A stretch of 9,796 nucleotides of DNA from Treponema sp. (GTDB taxonomy: Bacteria > Spirochaetota > Spirochaetia > Treponematales > Breznakiellaceae), in NCBI GenBank assembly GCA_009786675.1, contig WQRP01000060.1, positions 1-9,796 of the forward strand, given 5' to 3'. The translations under genes were made by a program, and so were the position numbers. The first letter of the stretch is position 1; each line of letters begins with the position of its first letter. Below are positions 1 through 6,253 of this stretch, piece by piece. Below the pieces are notes generated by a model. That model was not told where the DNA came from, did not search any database, and worked only from the letters and a program-made list of their open reading frames with translations.

Positions 1-570
1 TTCGTGAACCAATCGGTGGGCCGGCTCGCCGCCGTCGCCGGTGGTTCCGCGCTGGTTCTGTTCACGTCGTACCAGTCACTAAACAACGCCTGGAACGCCG
101 CACTGCCGGAACTTCAGGAATTGGGAATACGCTGCCTGAAACAGGGCGACGACGACCGCACCCGCCTTCTGCAGACCTTTCTCGCCGACGAAAGTTCCGT
201 GCTGTTCGCCACAAGCTCGTTCTGGGAGGGCGTGGACGCGCCGGGCGACACCCTGCGCCTTGTCATCCTCTGTCGTCTGCCGTTCAGGACACCCAACGAT
301 CCGGTCTTCGAGGCCAGGCGGGAGGCGGTGCAGAAGCACGGAGGCAACCCCTTCATGGATCTTTCCCTGCCGGAGGCGGTGACGAAGTTCAAGCAGGGCT
401 TCGGGCGGCTGATGCGGCGATCCGGCGACCGGGGGGTGGTCGCCGTTCTTGACGGGCGGCTTATCAAAAAACGCTATGGGGAGCTTTTCCTGCACTCGTT
501 GCCAGAGACCATGACCAGTTTTTCCGACTTTTCGGGCATCCTGCGCGACATGGAGGATTTTCTTTTTTGA
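1..570 (+). CDS. dinG: DinG-family ATP-dependent DNA helicase, C-terminal part (5' end outside window)
   Basis: The reading frame is open from base 1 and stops with TGA at 568-570, so only about the last 189 residues are present. The GTG at base 4 is internal and not a start. What is visible is the second RecA-like domain of the XPD/DinG superfamily 2 helicases: a VLFTSY strand (about bases 55-72), the FATSSFWEGVDAPG segment (about 205-246) followed by LVILCRLPF, and the motif VI-like QGFGRLMRR (about 394-420), whose arginines contact ATP in this family. The ending (VAVLDGRL, then KRYG and SLP) is also typical of DinG. DinG enzymes unwind DNA 5'->3' and resolve D-loops, R-loops and G-quadruplexes during repair. 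The iron-sulphur cysteines and Walker motifs would lie upstream and cannot be checked. YoaA-type paralogues have the same C-terminus, so the symbol is a family-level call. No intrinsic terminator follows. Confidence 0.88.
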   Translation, partial: FVNQSVGRLAAVAGGSALVLFTSYQSLNNAWNAALPELQELGIRCLKQGDDDRTRLLQTFLADESSVLFATSSFWEGVDAPGDTLRLVILCRLPFRTPNDPVFEARREAVQKHGGNPFMDLSLPEAVTKFKQGFGRLMRRSGDRGVVAVLDGRLIKKRYGELFLHSLPETMTSFSDFSGILRDMEDFLF

Positions 571-625
571 TAGCGCTACGGTTTTGTTTTAATACAATGA
601 CTTTTCGAAAGAAAGCACACGAAAA

Positions 626-637
626 ATCCCCAGGCGA
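626..637 (+). repeat. 12-base direct repeat copy 1, upstream of the XRE gene
   Basis: The sequence ATCCCCAGGCGA ends 60 bases before the XRE start codon. An identical copy in the same orientation lies at 1546-1557, inside the promoter spacer of the receiver gene. It is not palindromic. I see no convincing -35/-10 pair for the XRE gene itself around it. Confidence 0.5.
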
Positions 638-697
638 CAACATTACTACCATAGGCTATTTGTGCAAGTAACCGAAATGGGAGAAACTGATTAGACT

Positions 698-1030
698 ATG
701 AAAGAAGAGCGTATATCCGAAAACTATGTTCGCCTTTTGGTCAGCAGAAACCTGAAGCGGCTACGATCCATGCAGAACATGTCACAGTTAGGTCTTGCCC
801 ACACCGCTGGGCTAACCCATAATTTTATCAACGACATTGAAAACTGCAAGAAGGGAGTTTCCGCCAAGACCCTTGCAAAGCTTTCTATCGCGCTCAACGT
901 GGAACCGCACCAGTTTTTCTTGCCAGAAAATATGTCAAACAGCAAAATGCAGGTCTACGTAAGCGACTTCAACGATTCACTTCAGAAGATCGTGAAGGAA
1001 CTGACCGATCAGTATCTCGCCGAAGGTTGA
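698..1030 (+). CDS. XRE-family (Cro/CI-type) transcriptional regulator
   Basis: This 110-residue protein has a single HTH_3 domain at about residues 15-75. The helix-turn-helix runs from SQLGLAHTAGL (29-39) into the recognition helix THNFINDIEN (40-49), then KTLAKLSIALNVEPHQFF, the usual last helices of the fold. The remaining 35 residues form a short helical tail (SLQKIVKELTDQYL) with no recognisable sensor domain; it may serve in dimerisation. Proteins of this size with the FINDIEN helix are common in treponemes and usually act as repressors, often of their own gene; the target here is unknown. The ATG at 698 is the only plausible start. A GGGAGA at 679-684 is about 13 bases away, farther than ideal for a ribosome binding site. 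The gene is AT-richer than its neighbours (28 G+C in 721-780, against 42 in 2041-2100). It is monocistronic, ending in a strong terminator. Confidence 0.85.
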   Translation: MKEERISENYVRLLVSRNLKRLRSMQNMSQLGLAHTAGLTHNFINDIENCKKGVSAKTLAKLSIALNVEPHQFFLPENMSNSKMQVYVSDFNDSLQKIVKELTDQYLAEG

Positions 1031-1036
1031 ACATGA

Positions 1037-1079
1037 GCCGCCCAGGAAGCCAGCCGCTTCCTGGGCGGCCTCCTTTTTT
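1037..1079 (+). terminator. Intrinsic terminator of the XRE gene
   Basis: A perfect 14-base-pair GC-rich stem (arm 1037-1050, GCCGCCCAGGAAGC; arm 1056-1069) closes a 5-base loop and is followed by CTCCTTTTTT, starting six bases after the XRE stop codon. The T run lies only on the plus-strand side, so it should terminate XRE transcripts. On the minus strand it may only slow transcripts leaving the receiver gene. Confidence 0.93.
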
Positions 1080-1121
1080 CCCCCAATAAAGCGCCTGCGT
1101 GCCGAAGGGTCGGGGCAGCCC

Positions 1122-1508
1122 CTAAAACAGAATGCCCATCGTGATTTTAAGCACCTTTTCCGAAAAGGCTTTTTTGTCTATCGGTTTTACGGTAAAGTCG
1201 TTTGCGCCGCATTTTAGGGCCTCGATAACGTCGGGCTTGCCGCTTTCGCTGGTGACCATGACCACGGGCAGTTGCTTGAATTTTTCCTGTTTCCGCATAA
1301 TTTTCAGGACGTCCAGGCCCGTCATCTTGCTGGACAAATTCCAGTCGAGAAACACGAAATCAATATGGTTGCAGCCCAGCATTTCCAGAGCGGTTTCGCC
1401 GTTTTCGGCCTCCAGGAAACTTAGTTCTCGACCAATGTCCATCTCGCTTACGTAGTTCTTAATGAGATTGCGGGTAGGACGGGAGTCCTCGACTATTAAA
1501 AACCTCAT
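1122..1508 (-). CDS. Stand-alone CheY-like response regulator receiver
   Basis: This 128-residue protein is a single receiver domain with no output domain. The conserved residues are in place: acidic pair E7-D8 (LIVEDS), phosphoacceptor D55 (FVFLDWNL), the switch threonine T86 (VMVTS) and K108-P109 (FTVKP). The ending KKAFSEKVLKI matches the last helix. Such proteins relay a phosphoryl group by protein-protein contact, as in chemotaxis or phosphorelays; no kinase, che gene or phosphatase is nearby, so its partner is unknown. An upstream in-frame ATG at 1547 would add 13 residues (MPYNGNHWDTGGC), but it lies inside the promoter. I chose the ATG at 1508 because it begins the first beta strand and has AGGTGG four bases upstream. 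It has its own promoter at 1536-1563, although read-through from the sugar kinase gene 84 bases upstream is possible. Confidence 0.92.
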   Translation of the reverse strand: MRFLIVEDSRPTRNLIKNYVSEMDIGRELSFLEAENGETALEMLGCNHIDFVFLDWNLSSKMTGLDVLKIMRKQEKFKQLPVVMVTSESGKPDVIEALKCGANDFTVKPIDKKAFSEKVLKITMGILF

Positions 1509-1535
1509 ACAGCCACCTGTGTCCCAGTGATTTCC

Positions 1536-1563
1536 ATTATAAGGCATCCCCAGGCGATGTCAA
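1536..1563 (-). promoter_or_regulatory. Consensus sigma70-type promoter of the receiver gene
   Basis: Read on the minus strand, TTGACA (1558-1563), a 16-base spacer and TATAAT (1536-1541) match the vegetative consensus at all twelve positions. The start point should fall near 1529, giving a leader of about 20 bases that carries the AGGTGG ribosome binding site. The spacer contains the second copy of ATCCCCAGGCGA. Confidence 0.9.
1546..1557 (+). repeat. 12-base direct repeat copy 2, in the receiver promoter spacer
   Basis: ATCCCCAGGCGA is identical to 626-637. It fills 12 of the 16 bases between the -10 and -35 elements, so any protein bound here would block the polymerase. Whether the match is functional is not shown by the sequence alone. 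Confidence 0.5.
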
Positions 1564-1592
1564 CTATTTTTCTAGGCGTTGTTTTGCCGGCG

Positions 1593-2696
1593 CTAGCGCT
1601 GAATCCTGGCGGAACCACCATTTGCAAATGATTCTACCTGTTCCAGGCTTACCATCGAGGTGTCCCCGGGGGTGGTCGTCAGGAGCGCGCCGTGCGCCCA
1701 GCCAAGCTTCAGGGATTCCTCCGGAGTTTTGCCGGAAAGAAGTCCGTGGAACAGGCCGGAGGAAAAGCCGTCGCCGCCGCCCACGCGATCGTACACGTCC
1801 AGTTCGACGGTCGGCGCCTGGTAGCCCTTGCCGTCCAGCCAAAGCACGGCGGTCCAGGAATGGCGGTTGGCGGAGTGGACCTCGCGCATGGTGGTCGCCA
1901 CGGCTTTTATGTTCGGGAAATCCCGCACCACGTTCCCGATCATGCCGAAAAACACGGAGGGATCGAGCCTGCTCTTTGCCTCCACGTCCTGTCCCTCCAG
2001 GCCAAGGCCCATCTGCAGGTCCTCCTCGTTGCCGACAAGCACGTCGACGTGGCCGGCTATCCTTCGCAATGTCGCGGCGGCTCTTTCGGCGGCCTGCCCG
2101 GGGCTTTCCGTCGCGGCGGCCACCGCCCAAAGCTTGGCCCTGTAGTTCAGGTCGAAGGAAACCACCGCCCCGACTTTTTTCGCCGCCTTCATGCCCTCGA
2201 TTACCAGTTCCGGGGTTGAAGGCGAAAGCGAGCTGAAAATCCCCCCGGAGTGGAACCAGCGAACCCTGGGCGCGTCCGGGGTGCCCAGGATGGCGTCCCA
2301 GTCGAAGCTCCCCGGCCCAAGCGACCCCGCGGCCTCGTTTGCCCGGTTGTAGAACACCACCGGGGCGCGCCCGCCCTGCCCGCGATCGCTCCATACCGTG
2401 GCGATGTTGGGCCCAAGCACCCCGTCGTGCCTGAATCGCCGGTAGTAGGGCGTTACCCCGGCCTTCCGCACCGCGAGTTCCACCCTTTGGCCAATGGGAT
2501 AGTCAACCATCGCGGTGGCGACGGCGGTCCTGTGCCCAAAGCAGGTCGAGAGGTTGGCCGCGACGTTGTACTCCCCGCCCGCGACGTGAAGGCGGTAGCC
2601 GTCGGCGTGGGCGAAGGGCGTGATCCCCGGATCTAGGCGGACAATCATCGCCCCCAGGGCTAGCAGGTCGTGCGGGGCGCTCGGTAAAATGTCCAT
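1593..2696 (-). CDS. kdgK: PfkB-family sugar kinase, probably 2-keto-3-deoxygluconate kinase
   Basis: This 367-residue protein has the ribokinase (PfkB) fold. The N-terminal sugar-binding signature is GGEYNVAAN (about 40-48). The C-terminal signature is DRVGGGDGFSSG (about 303-314), with D309 as the expected catalytic base in the GGGD anion hole. FDLNYRAKLW and VGNEEDL in the middle are typical of the KdgK-like branch. KdgK phosphorylates 2-keto-3-deoxygluconate with ATP to KDPG, the step feeding uronate and pectin breakdown into central metabolism. Substrate cannot be read from the signatures, so a ribokinase- or fructokinase-like activity remains possible. A TTG at 2711 would add five residues, but the ATG at 2696 has a strong GAGGGAGG five bases upstream, which decides the start. 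It lies 33 bases downstream of proB on the same strand and is probably co-transcribed with it. Confidence 0.72.
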   Translation of the reverse strand: MDILPSAPHDLLALGAMIVRLDPGITPFAHADGYRLHVAGGEYNVAANLSTCFGHRTAVATAMVDYPIGQRVELAVRKAGVTPYYRRFRHDGVLGPNIATVWSDRGQGGRAPVVFYNRANEAAGSLGPGSFDWDAILGTPDAPRVRWFHSGGIFSSLSPSTPELVIEGMKAAKKVGAVVSFDLNYRAKLWAVAAATESPGQAAERAAATLRRIAGHVDVLVGNEEDLQMGLGLEGQDVEAKSRLDPSVFFGMIGNVVRDFPNIKAVATTMREVHSANRHSWTAVLWLDGKGYQAPTVELDVYDRVGGGDGFSSGLFHGLLSGKTPEESLKLGWAHGALLTTTPGDTSMVSLEQVESFANGGSARIQR

Positions 2697-2701
2697 TGTG
2701 G

Positions 2702-2709
2702 CCTCCCTC
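2702..2709 (-). promoter_or_regulatory. Ribosome binding site that fixes the sugar kinase start
   Basis: On the minus strand GAGGGAGG sits five bases before the ATG at 2696. The longer reading frame starting with TTG at 2711 would overlap this site and has nothing comparable before it. Confidence 0.8.
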
Positions 2710-2729
2710 AAAATCGTCCCGGCGGCGGC

Positions 2730-3521
2730 CTAGACCGCGAAGACCGTTCCCTTCTGCGTGCCGGCGGCAAGGGCTTCCAGGCACCGGGGTCTGCCGCCGT
2801 TGGCCAGGATCGTGGGTATTCCGTAGGAATGGGCCATCTTGGCCGCCTCCAGCTTGGTCGCGATCCCGCCCGTGCCGAAGCTGCTGGCCTCGCCCATGCT
2901 TACGCCGTCCCGCGCCGCCTCTATGTCGCGGACTTCCTCCACCAGCCTGGCGTCCGGGAATTCCTTGGGGTTTTTGTCGTGCAGGCCGTCTATGTCGCTG
3001 AACAGCACCAGCAGGTCCGCGTTCCAAAGAATCGCCGACCTGGCCGCCAGGGTGTCGTTGTCGCCGATCTTAATTTCCTCGACCGAGACGGTGTCGTTCT
3101 CGTTGATAACCGGGACAATGCCCTCGTCCACCAGGGTGAACAGGGTGTTCCGCATGTTAAGGGTTCTTATCGAATCGCCAAAGTCTTCCCGCGTAAGCAG
3201 GATTTGGGCGATGTGGCACCCGTAGGGTCTAAAGGCCAGGCGCCAGGCCTCCATTAGCTGTACCTGGCCCACGGCGCACAATGCCTGGCGGTAGTGCAGG
3301 TCCTTTTTTCGCACCCATTTATCCAGGGTGGAAAGCCCCGCCACCTGCGCCCCGGACGACACGATGACAACCTGCTTTCTTTTGTCCATAAGGAACGCCG
3401 CCTGTTCGGCGAATTCCGCCAAAAAGGTGGAGTTTATCCTGCCGTCCTCCCCGGCCAGGGTGTTTGAACCGAATTTGAAAACAATCTTCCGTGCCGCCTC
3501 TAGATGTTGTAAAATCGTCAT
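2730..3521 (-). CDS. proB: Glutamate 5-kinase, short form without PUA domain
   Basis: ProB phosphorylates L-glutamate to gamma-glutamyl phosphate, the first and usually proline-inhibited step of proline synthesis in the cytoplasm. The 263 residues are an amino acid kinase domain: KFGSNTL (16-22), SSGA (55-58), NENDTV (140-145), GDNDTLAA (153-160), SDIDGL (175-180) and GTGGIATK (216-223, usually GTGGMxTK). The chain stops directly after the kinase domain, whereas the E. coli enzyme is about 367 residues with a C-terminal PUA domain; short forms are known in several phyla, so this is not a truncation. proA, the next step, is not in the window. The ATG at 3521 begins just before the first strand; the ribosome binding site is weak (TAGGG). 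The gene reads away from the 537-residue protein gene across a 66-base AT-rich gap, with the sugar kinase gene downstream. Confidence 0.95.
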   Translation of the reverse strand: MTILQHLEAARKIVFKFGSNTLAGEDGRINSTFLAEFAEQAAFLMDKRKQVVIVSSGAQVAGLSTLDKWVRKKDLHYRQALCAVGQVQLMEAWRLAFRPYGCHIAQILLTREDFGDSIRTLNMRNTLFTLVDEGIVPVINENDTVSVEEIKIGDNDTLAARSAILWNADLLVLFSDIDGLHDKNPKEFPDARLVEEVRDIEAARDGVSMGEASSFGTGGIATKLEAAKMAHSYGIPTILANGGRPRCLEALAAGTQKGTVFAV

Positions 3522-3542
3522 GCCCTATATATTAAACATAAG

Positions 3543-3571
3543 TTGACATTTTGTAACAGGCATAATAAACT
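3543..3571 (+). promoter_or_regulatory. Probable sigma70 promoter for the 537-residue protein and apbE
   Basis: TTGACA (3543-3548) is followed after 17 bases by TAAACT (3566-3571), matching the consensus at 6 and 4 positions. A start point near 3578 would leave a very short leader to the ATG at 3588. Going the other way, TTTAAT upstream of proB could be a -10 element (5 of 6) but lacks a clear -35, so the two genes probably share a divergent promoter region at 3522-3587. Confidence 0.5.
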
Positions 3572-3587
3572 CGTAGCGGGGTTTTCA

Positions 3588-5201
3588 ATGGCACACGACG
3601 ATATTTTCGATGAAAACGACATCTTTAATGGTCTGGGCAACGGCATGGACGATTTAATGTCGGACGACTCCGACGATGGCGATTCCGCGCAGGCGGGAAA
3701 CGCCGAGGTCAACCTAAGCGAGACGGCTTTCCCGGAAGTAACCAAGCGTTTCGAGGCCACCCCCCATGAATTCTTCGTCGATCCGGCCGCCTATTACAAG
3801 ACGGCCCTTACCGACGAGGGGGATATCGCCCACAGGGTGCACAGCCTTCTGCAAAAGCTTATAACCGCCACGGATCCCAAGGATCGCAGCGTCTTCCGTC
3901 CGCAGCTTATAACGGCCTACTGGGAATTCCTGCGAAGCGTGGCGAAAAAGGCGCCCGGAAAGCTTGTCCCGCCCAAAAAATTCCTGCTTCGTTTCAACAT
4001 ACTGCACCCTAACCTTTTGAAGCCGGAAACCAGGGGTTTCTTCGCCAAGCTGGTAGTGGAAAACGAGCTTAGCCAGCCCGTCTACTACGTCGACGAATGG
4101 CTAAGGGCGGTGGGAACCGGAGCCGTGGGCGCGTCCACCACCGACGAGGTCAAATTCGCGCGGAGCAATACCAAGATGAAGCTCCAGCAGCTTATCGGAA
4201 AGGCCAGCGGCAAGCTGGAAGGCTCGAAGACCATGCTGAAAGGAAAAACCCAGGAACGCCGCAGTCTGGAACAGACCCTGAACACCTGCATGGCGCTAAT
4301 CCTGGAGCACACACCCCTGGGCGGTTTCGATGATCTGTCCGAGTCCTACAACGATTCCCAGCGCCGCGCCTTTTCCGACATACAGGAAATCCTAAAGGAA
4401 CTCTTAAAATGCGACCGCGAGTTGAATACCCTGCTTAAGGGCTATTACCAGGCGGAATCGGACATGAAGACCCTGCGGGAGAAGGCCGAGGACGGCGACG
4501 GCGACGACGTTCTCGACCTCCAGGCCGTGGACACCGAATTCGACACCATAAGGCAGTCGACCAAAATGACCGTCGGCAGGCAGGGGAACCACTACCCTAT
4601 CCTTTCCAGCGAGTACTTCCACTGCGGCCCCAACGACGTGGCCTTCCGCGAGAACATCATCGAGATGCTTACCCGCATCGAAAGCATAGACCAGGAGGCG
4701 TTCTGTCGCGTCTACAAGAACAGGGTGAACCGCATAGTTCCCTACGTCGTGCTGCTTCCGTCCTACGGAGATACCGGGGTTTGCTGGGAGCCTTTCGACA
4801 AGCGCAACAGGGCTACCAGCCGGGGGCGTATTTTTGTCCCGATGTACCCGAAGAACCTTTACATCGCCATCCTAAGCGCCGTGGCGGATCTGCGCTGGCA
4901 GGTCGCCAAGGAAAAGGCCTCCTACTACTGGATGGAGGAGGGGCTTACCGGGCATTACTACCAGTGGTACCTGTCGCAGAAGCTAAAGGGCGACATAAAG
5001 GGCTATTTTATAGAAGACTACATTCTCTGGATGACCAAGGAAGCCGAGGGCATACAAAAGCTCGACAAGACCGTCCGGGGCGTCTTCTGGCGGCACATGC
5101 CGTTCTCCCATGAGGTAAAGGAGAAGCTGAAAACCCGCAGCTACGTGTACCAGGAACTTTACCAGCGCGACCAAAACCGTGCCATGTCCGATGGCTATTA
5201 A
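3588..5201 (+). CDS. Uncharacterised 537-residue protein with acidic N-terminus
   Basis: I do not recognise a family. The first 52 residues have no lysine or arginine, and 12 of the first 32 are Asp or Glu (for example DDSDDGD at 26-32), suggesting a disordered acidic head. Residues 56-175 look compact and helical. A charged, probably helical or coiled-coil stretch (about 186-235 and 255-300) ends in a second acidic linker EDGDGDD (301-307). The C-terminal 200 residues are rich in aromatics (SYYWMEEGLTGHYYQWYL at 445-462) and look like a folded domain. There is no signal peptide, membrane segment, Walker motif or HExxH, so it is probably cytoplasmic. The ATG at 3588 is preferred over a TTG at 3543 that lies in the promoter; the ribosome binding site is weak (GGGG). 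Its last 11 bases overlap the apbE start, implying translational coupling. Confidence 0.85.
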   Translation: MAHDDIFDENDIFNGLGNGMDDLMSDDSDDGDSAQAGNAEVNLSETAFPEVTKRFEATPHEFFVDPAAYYKTALTDEGDIAHRVHSLLQKLITATDPKDRSVFRPQLITAYWEFLRSVAKKAPGKLVPPKKFLLRFNILHPNLLKPETRGFFAKLVVENELSQPVYYVDEWLRAVGTGAVGASTTDEVKFARSNTKMKLQQLIGKASGKLEGSKTMLKGKTQERRSLEQTLNTCMALILEHTPLGGFDDLSESYNDSQRRAFSDIQEILKELLKCDRELNTLLKGYYQAESDMKTLREKAEDGDGDDVLDLQAVDTEFDTIRQSTKMTVGRQGNHYPILSSEYFHCGPNDVAFRENIIEMLTRIESIDQEAFCRVYKNRVNRIVPYVVLLPSYGDTGVCWEPFDKRNRATSRGRIFVPMYPKNLYIAILSAVADLRWQVAKEKASYYWMEEGLTGHYYQWYLSQKLKGDIKGYFIEDYILWMTKEAEGIQKLDKTVRGVFWRHMPFSHEVKEKLKTRSYVYQELYQRDQNRAMSDGY

Positions 5202-6252
5202 ACCGAGGGGGTTTCTCGCCGCGTTCCTGCTTTCGTTTTTCCTGCCCTCCTGCGAAAGCGAGGGGCATCTTCGGGTGGAATTCGCGCTGGGAACCATATG
5301 CGTTGTCAGCCTGTTCGACTGTGGGAACGACCAGCTCTATAACGACGTTTTTTCGCGCATACGGGAAATAGACCGAACGATGACCGCCTTTTCCGCCCCC
5401 GTTGACGGTGGGTCGGATTCCTATGTCGTCGAGATAGGCCGTCGGGCGGGAATCGCGCCGGTGCGGGTCGGAGCGGACTTAATCGACGTGCTGGAACGGG
5501 CTCTTTATTTCGCCGAGATATCCGGCGGCGCGTTCGACCCGACCATAGGACCGCTGACCGGGCTCTGGGGCATTGGAACCGGTACCCTCCAGCGGGTGCC
5601 CGGCGACGCGGAAATCGCCGCCGCGCTGGATCTGGTCAACTGGCGGGATCTGGAAATCGACCGCGAGGCCGGCACGGTGTTCCTTAGACGCCCGGGCATG
5701 TCCCTGGATCTTGGTTCCATAGCCAAGGGCTACGCCGGGGACGAGGCGGCGCGGATCGCCAGAGAGGCCGGCGTAAGGCGCGCGTTGATTGACCTTGGAG
5801 GGAACATTGTCGTGGTTGGCCGGCGACGGCAGGGGCGGGACGACCCCTGGCGCATCGGTTTGCAGAACCCGCTTGGCGGGCGCGGCGGCCACCTTGGCGT
5901 TCTGGAGGTTTACGACACCAGCGTCGTCACCAGCGGTGTCAACGAGCGGTTTTTCGTAGTCCAAGCCCCGGACGGAACCACGAGACGCTACCACCACCTG
6001 CTTTCCACCGTGGACGGATTCCCGGTGGAAAACGGCCTGCTTTCCGTTACCGTCGTAACGAAAAGCTCGACCGACGCCGACGCGCTTTCCACCGCGGCCT
6101 TTGCGCTGGGCTACGAGCGGGGAAGATCCCTGGTCGATTCCATGCCCGGCTTCGAGGCGATATTCGTCTTTGACGATCGCCGCGTAAAAACCACCGACGG
6201 GCTTGCCAGGGTTTTCAGGCTTACCGACGGCGAATTTACGCTTGTGCCGTAG
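5191..6252 (+). CDS. apbE: ApbE/Ftp-type FAD:protein FMN transferase lipoprotein
   Basis: ApbE enzymes attach FMN from FAD covalently to Thr/Ser of extracytoplasmic redox proteins such as Rnf and Nqr subunits; the Treponema pallidum homologue Ftp can also hydrolyse FAD. This 353-residue protein starts with a hydrophobic signal segment and LPSC, with C21 the expected lipidated cysteine. Family motifs follow: GGAFDPTIGPLTGLWGIG (112-129), LDLGSIAKGYA (172-182), ALIDLGGNI (198-206), WRIGLQNP (220-227), TSG (247-249), RYHHLL (266-271) and the metal-binding end motif DADALSTAAFALG (295-307). Two places deviate: the early MSTY-type motif reads MTAFSAP (64-70), and the usual DPxTG after the histidines reads STVDG. 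The ATG at 5191 overlaps the previous gene by 11 bases and has no clear ribosome binding site; GTG at 5179 is the alternative. Confidence 0.93.
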   Translation: MAIKPRGFLAAFLLSFFLPSCESEGHLRVEFALGTICVVSLFDCGNDQLYNDVFSRIREIDRTMTAFSAPVDGGSDSYVVEIGRRAGIAPVRVGADLIDVLERALYFAEISGGAFDPTIGPLTGLWGIGTGTLQRVPGDAEIAAALDLVNWRDLEIDREAGTVFLRRPGMSLDLGSIAKGYAGDEAARIAREAGVRRALIDLGGNIVVVGRRRQGRDDPWRIGLQNPLGGRGGHLGVLEVYDTSVVTSGVNERFFVVQAPDGTTRRYHHLLSTVDGFPVENGLLSVTVVTKSSTDADALSTAAFALGYERGRSLVDSMPGFEAIFVFDDRRVKTTDGLARVFRLTDGEFTLVP

Positions 6253-6253
6253 G

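Noticed and set aside
567..598. Possible promoter for the XRE gene (TTGATA with TTTAAT or TACAAT)
   Set aside because: The spacers would be 15 or 20 bases, outside the usual 16-18, and the leader would be about 95 bases or more. It is not strong enough to annotate.
464..652. 62-codon minus-strand open frame over the dinG end and the following gap
   Set aside because: It is mostly antisense to dinG, with no motif or ribosome binding site. The gap at 571-697 holds no gene that I can support.
1509..1547. Upstream ATG for the receiver, adding 13 residues
   Set aside because: It lies in the -10 region and upstream of the predicted transcription start. The ATG at 1508 has a ribosome binding site and begins the first beta strand.
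1590..1599. GCGCTAGCGC palindrome over the sugar kinase stop codon
   Set aside because: Ten-base palindromes are expected several times by chance in a window this size, and no T run follows to make it a terminator.
1564..2416. Long overlapping open frames on both strands inside the sugar kinase gene
   Set aside because: Their translations are Arg/Gly/Pro-rich and featureless, as expected from out-of-frame reading of GC-rich DNA. The frame with PfkB signatures and a ribosome binding site is the real one.
3543..3587. TTG start adding 15 residues to the 537-residue protein
   Set aside because: It would place the start inside the TTGACA promoter element. The ATG at 3588 begins the acidic head directly downstream.
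4125..4145. GAVGASTTDE (residues 178-187) in the 537-residue protein as a possible flavinylation site for ApbE
   Set aside because: It faintly resembles the SGATxT-type site, but the Thr is displaced. There is no FMN-binding domain around it and no export signal, while ApbE acts outside the cytoplasm.
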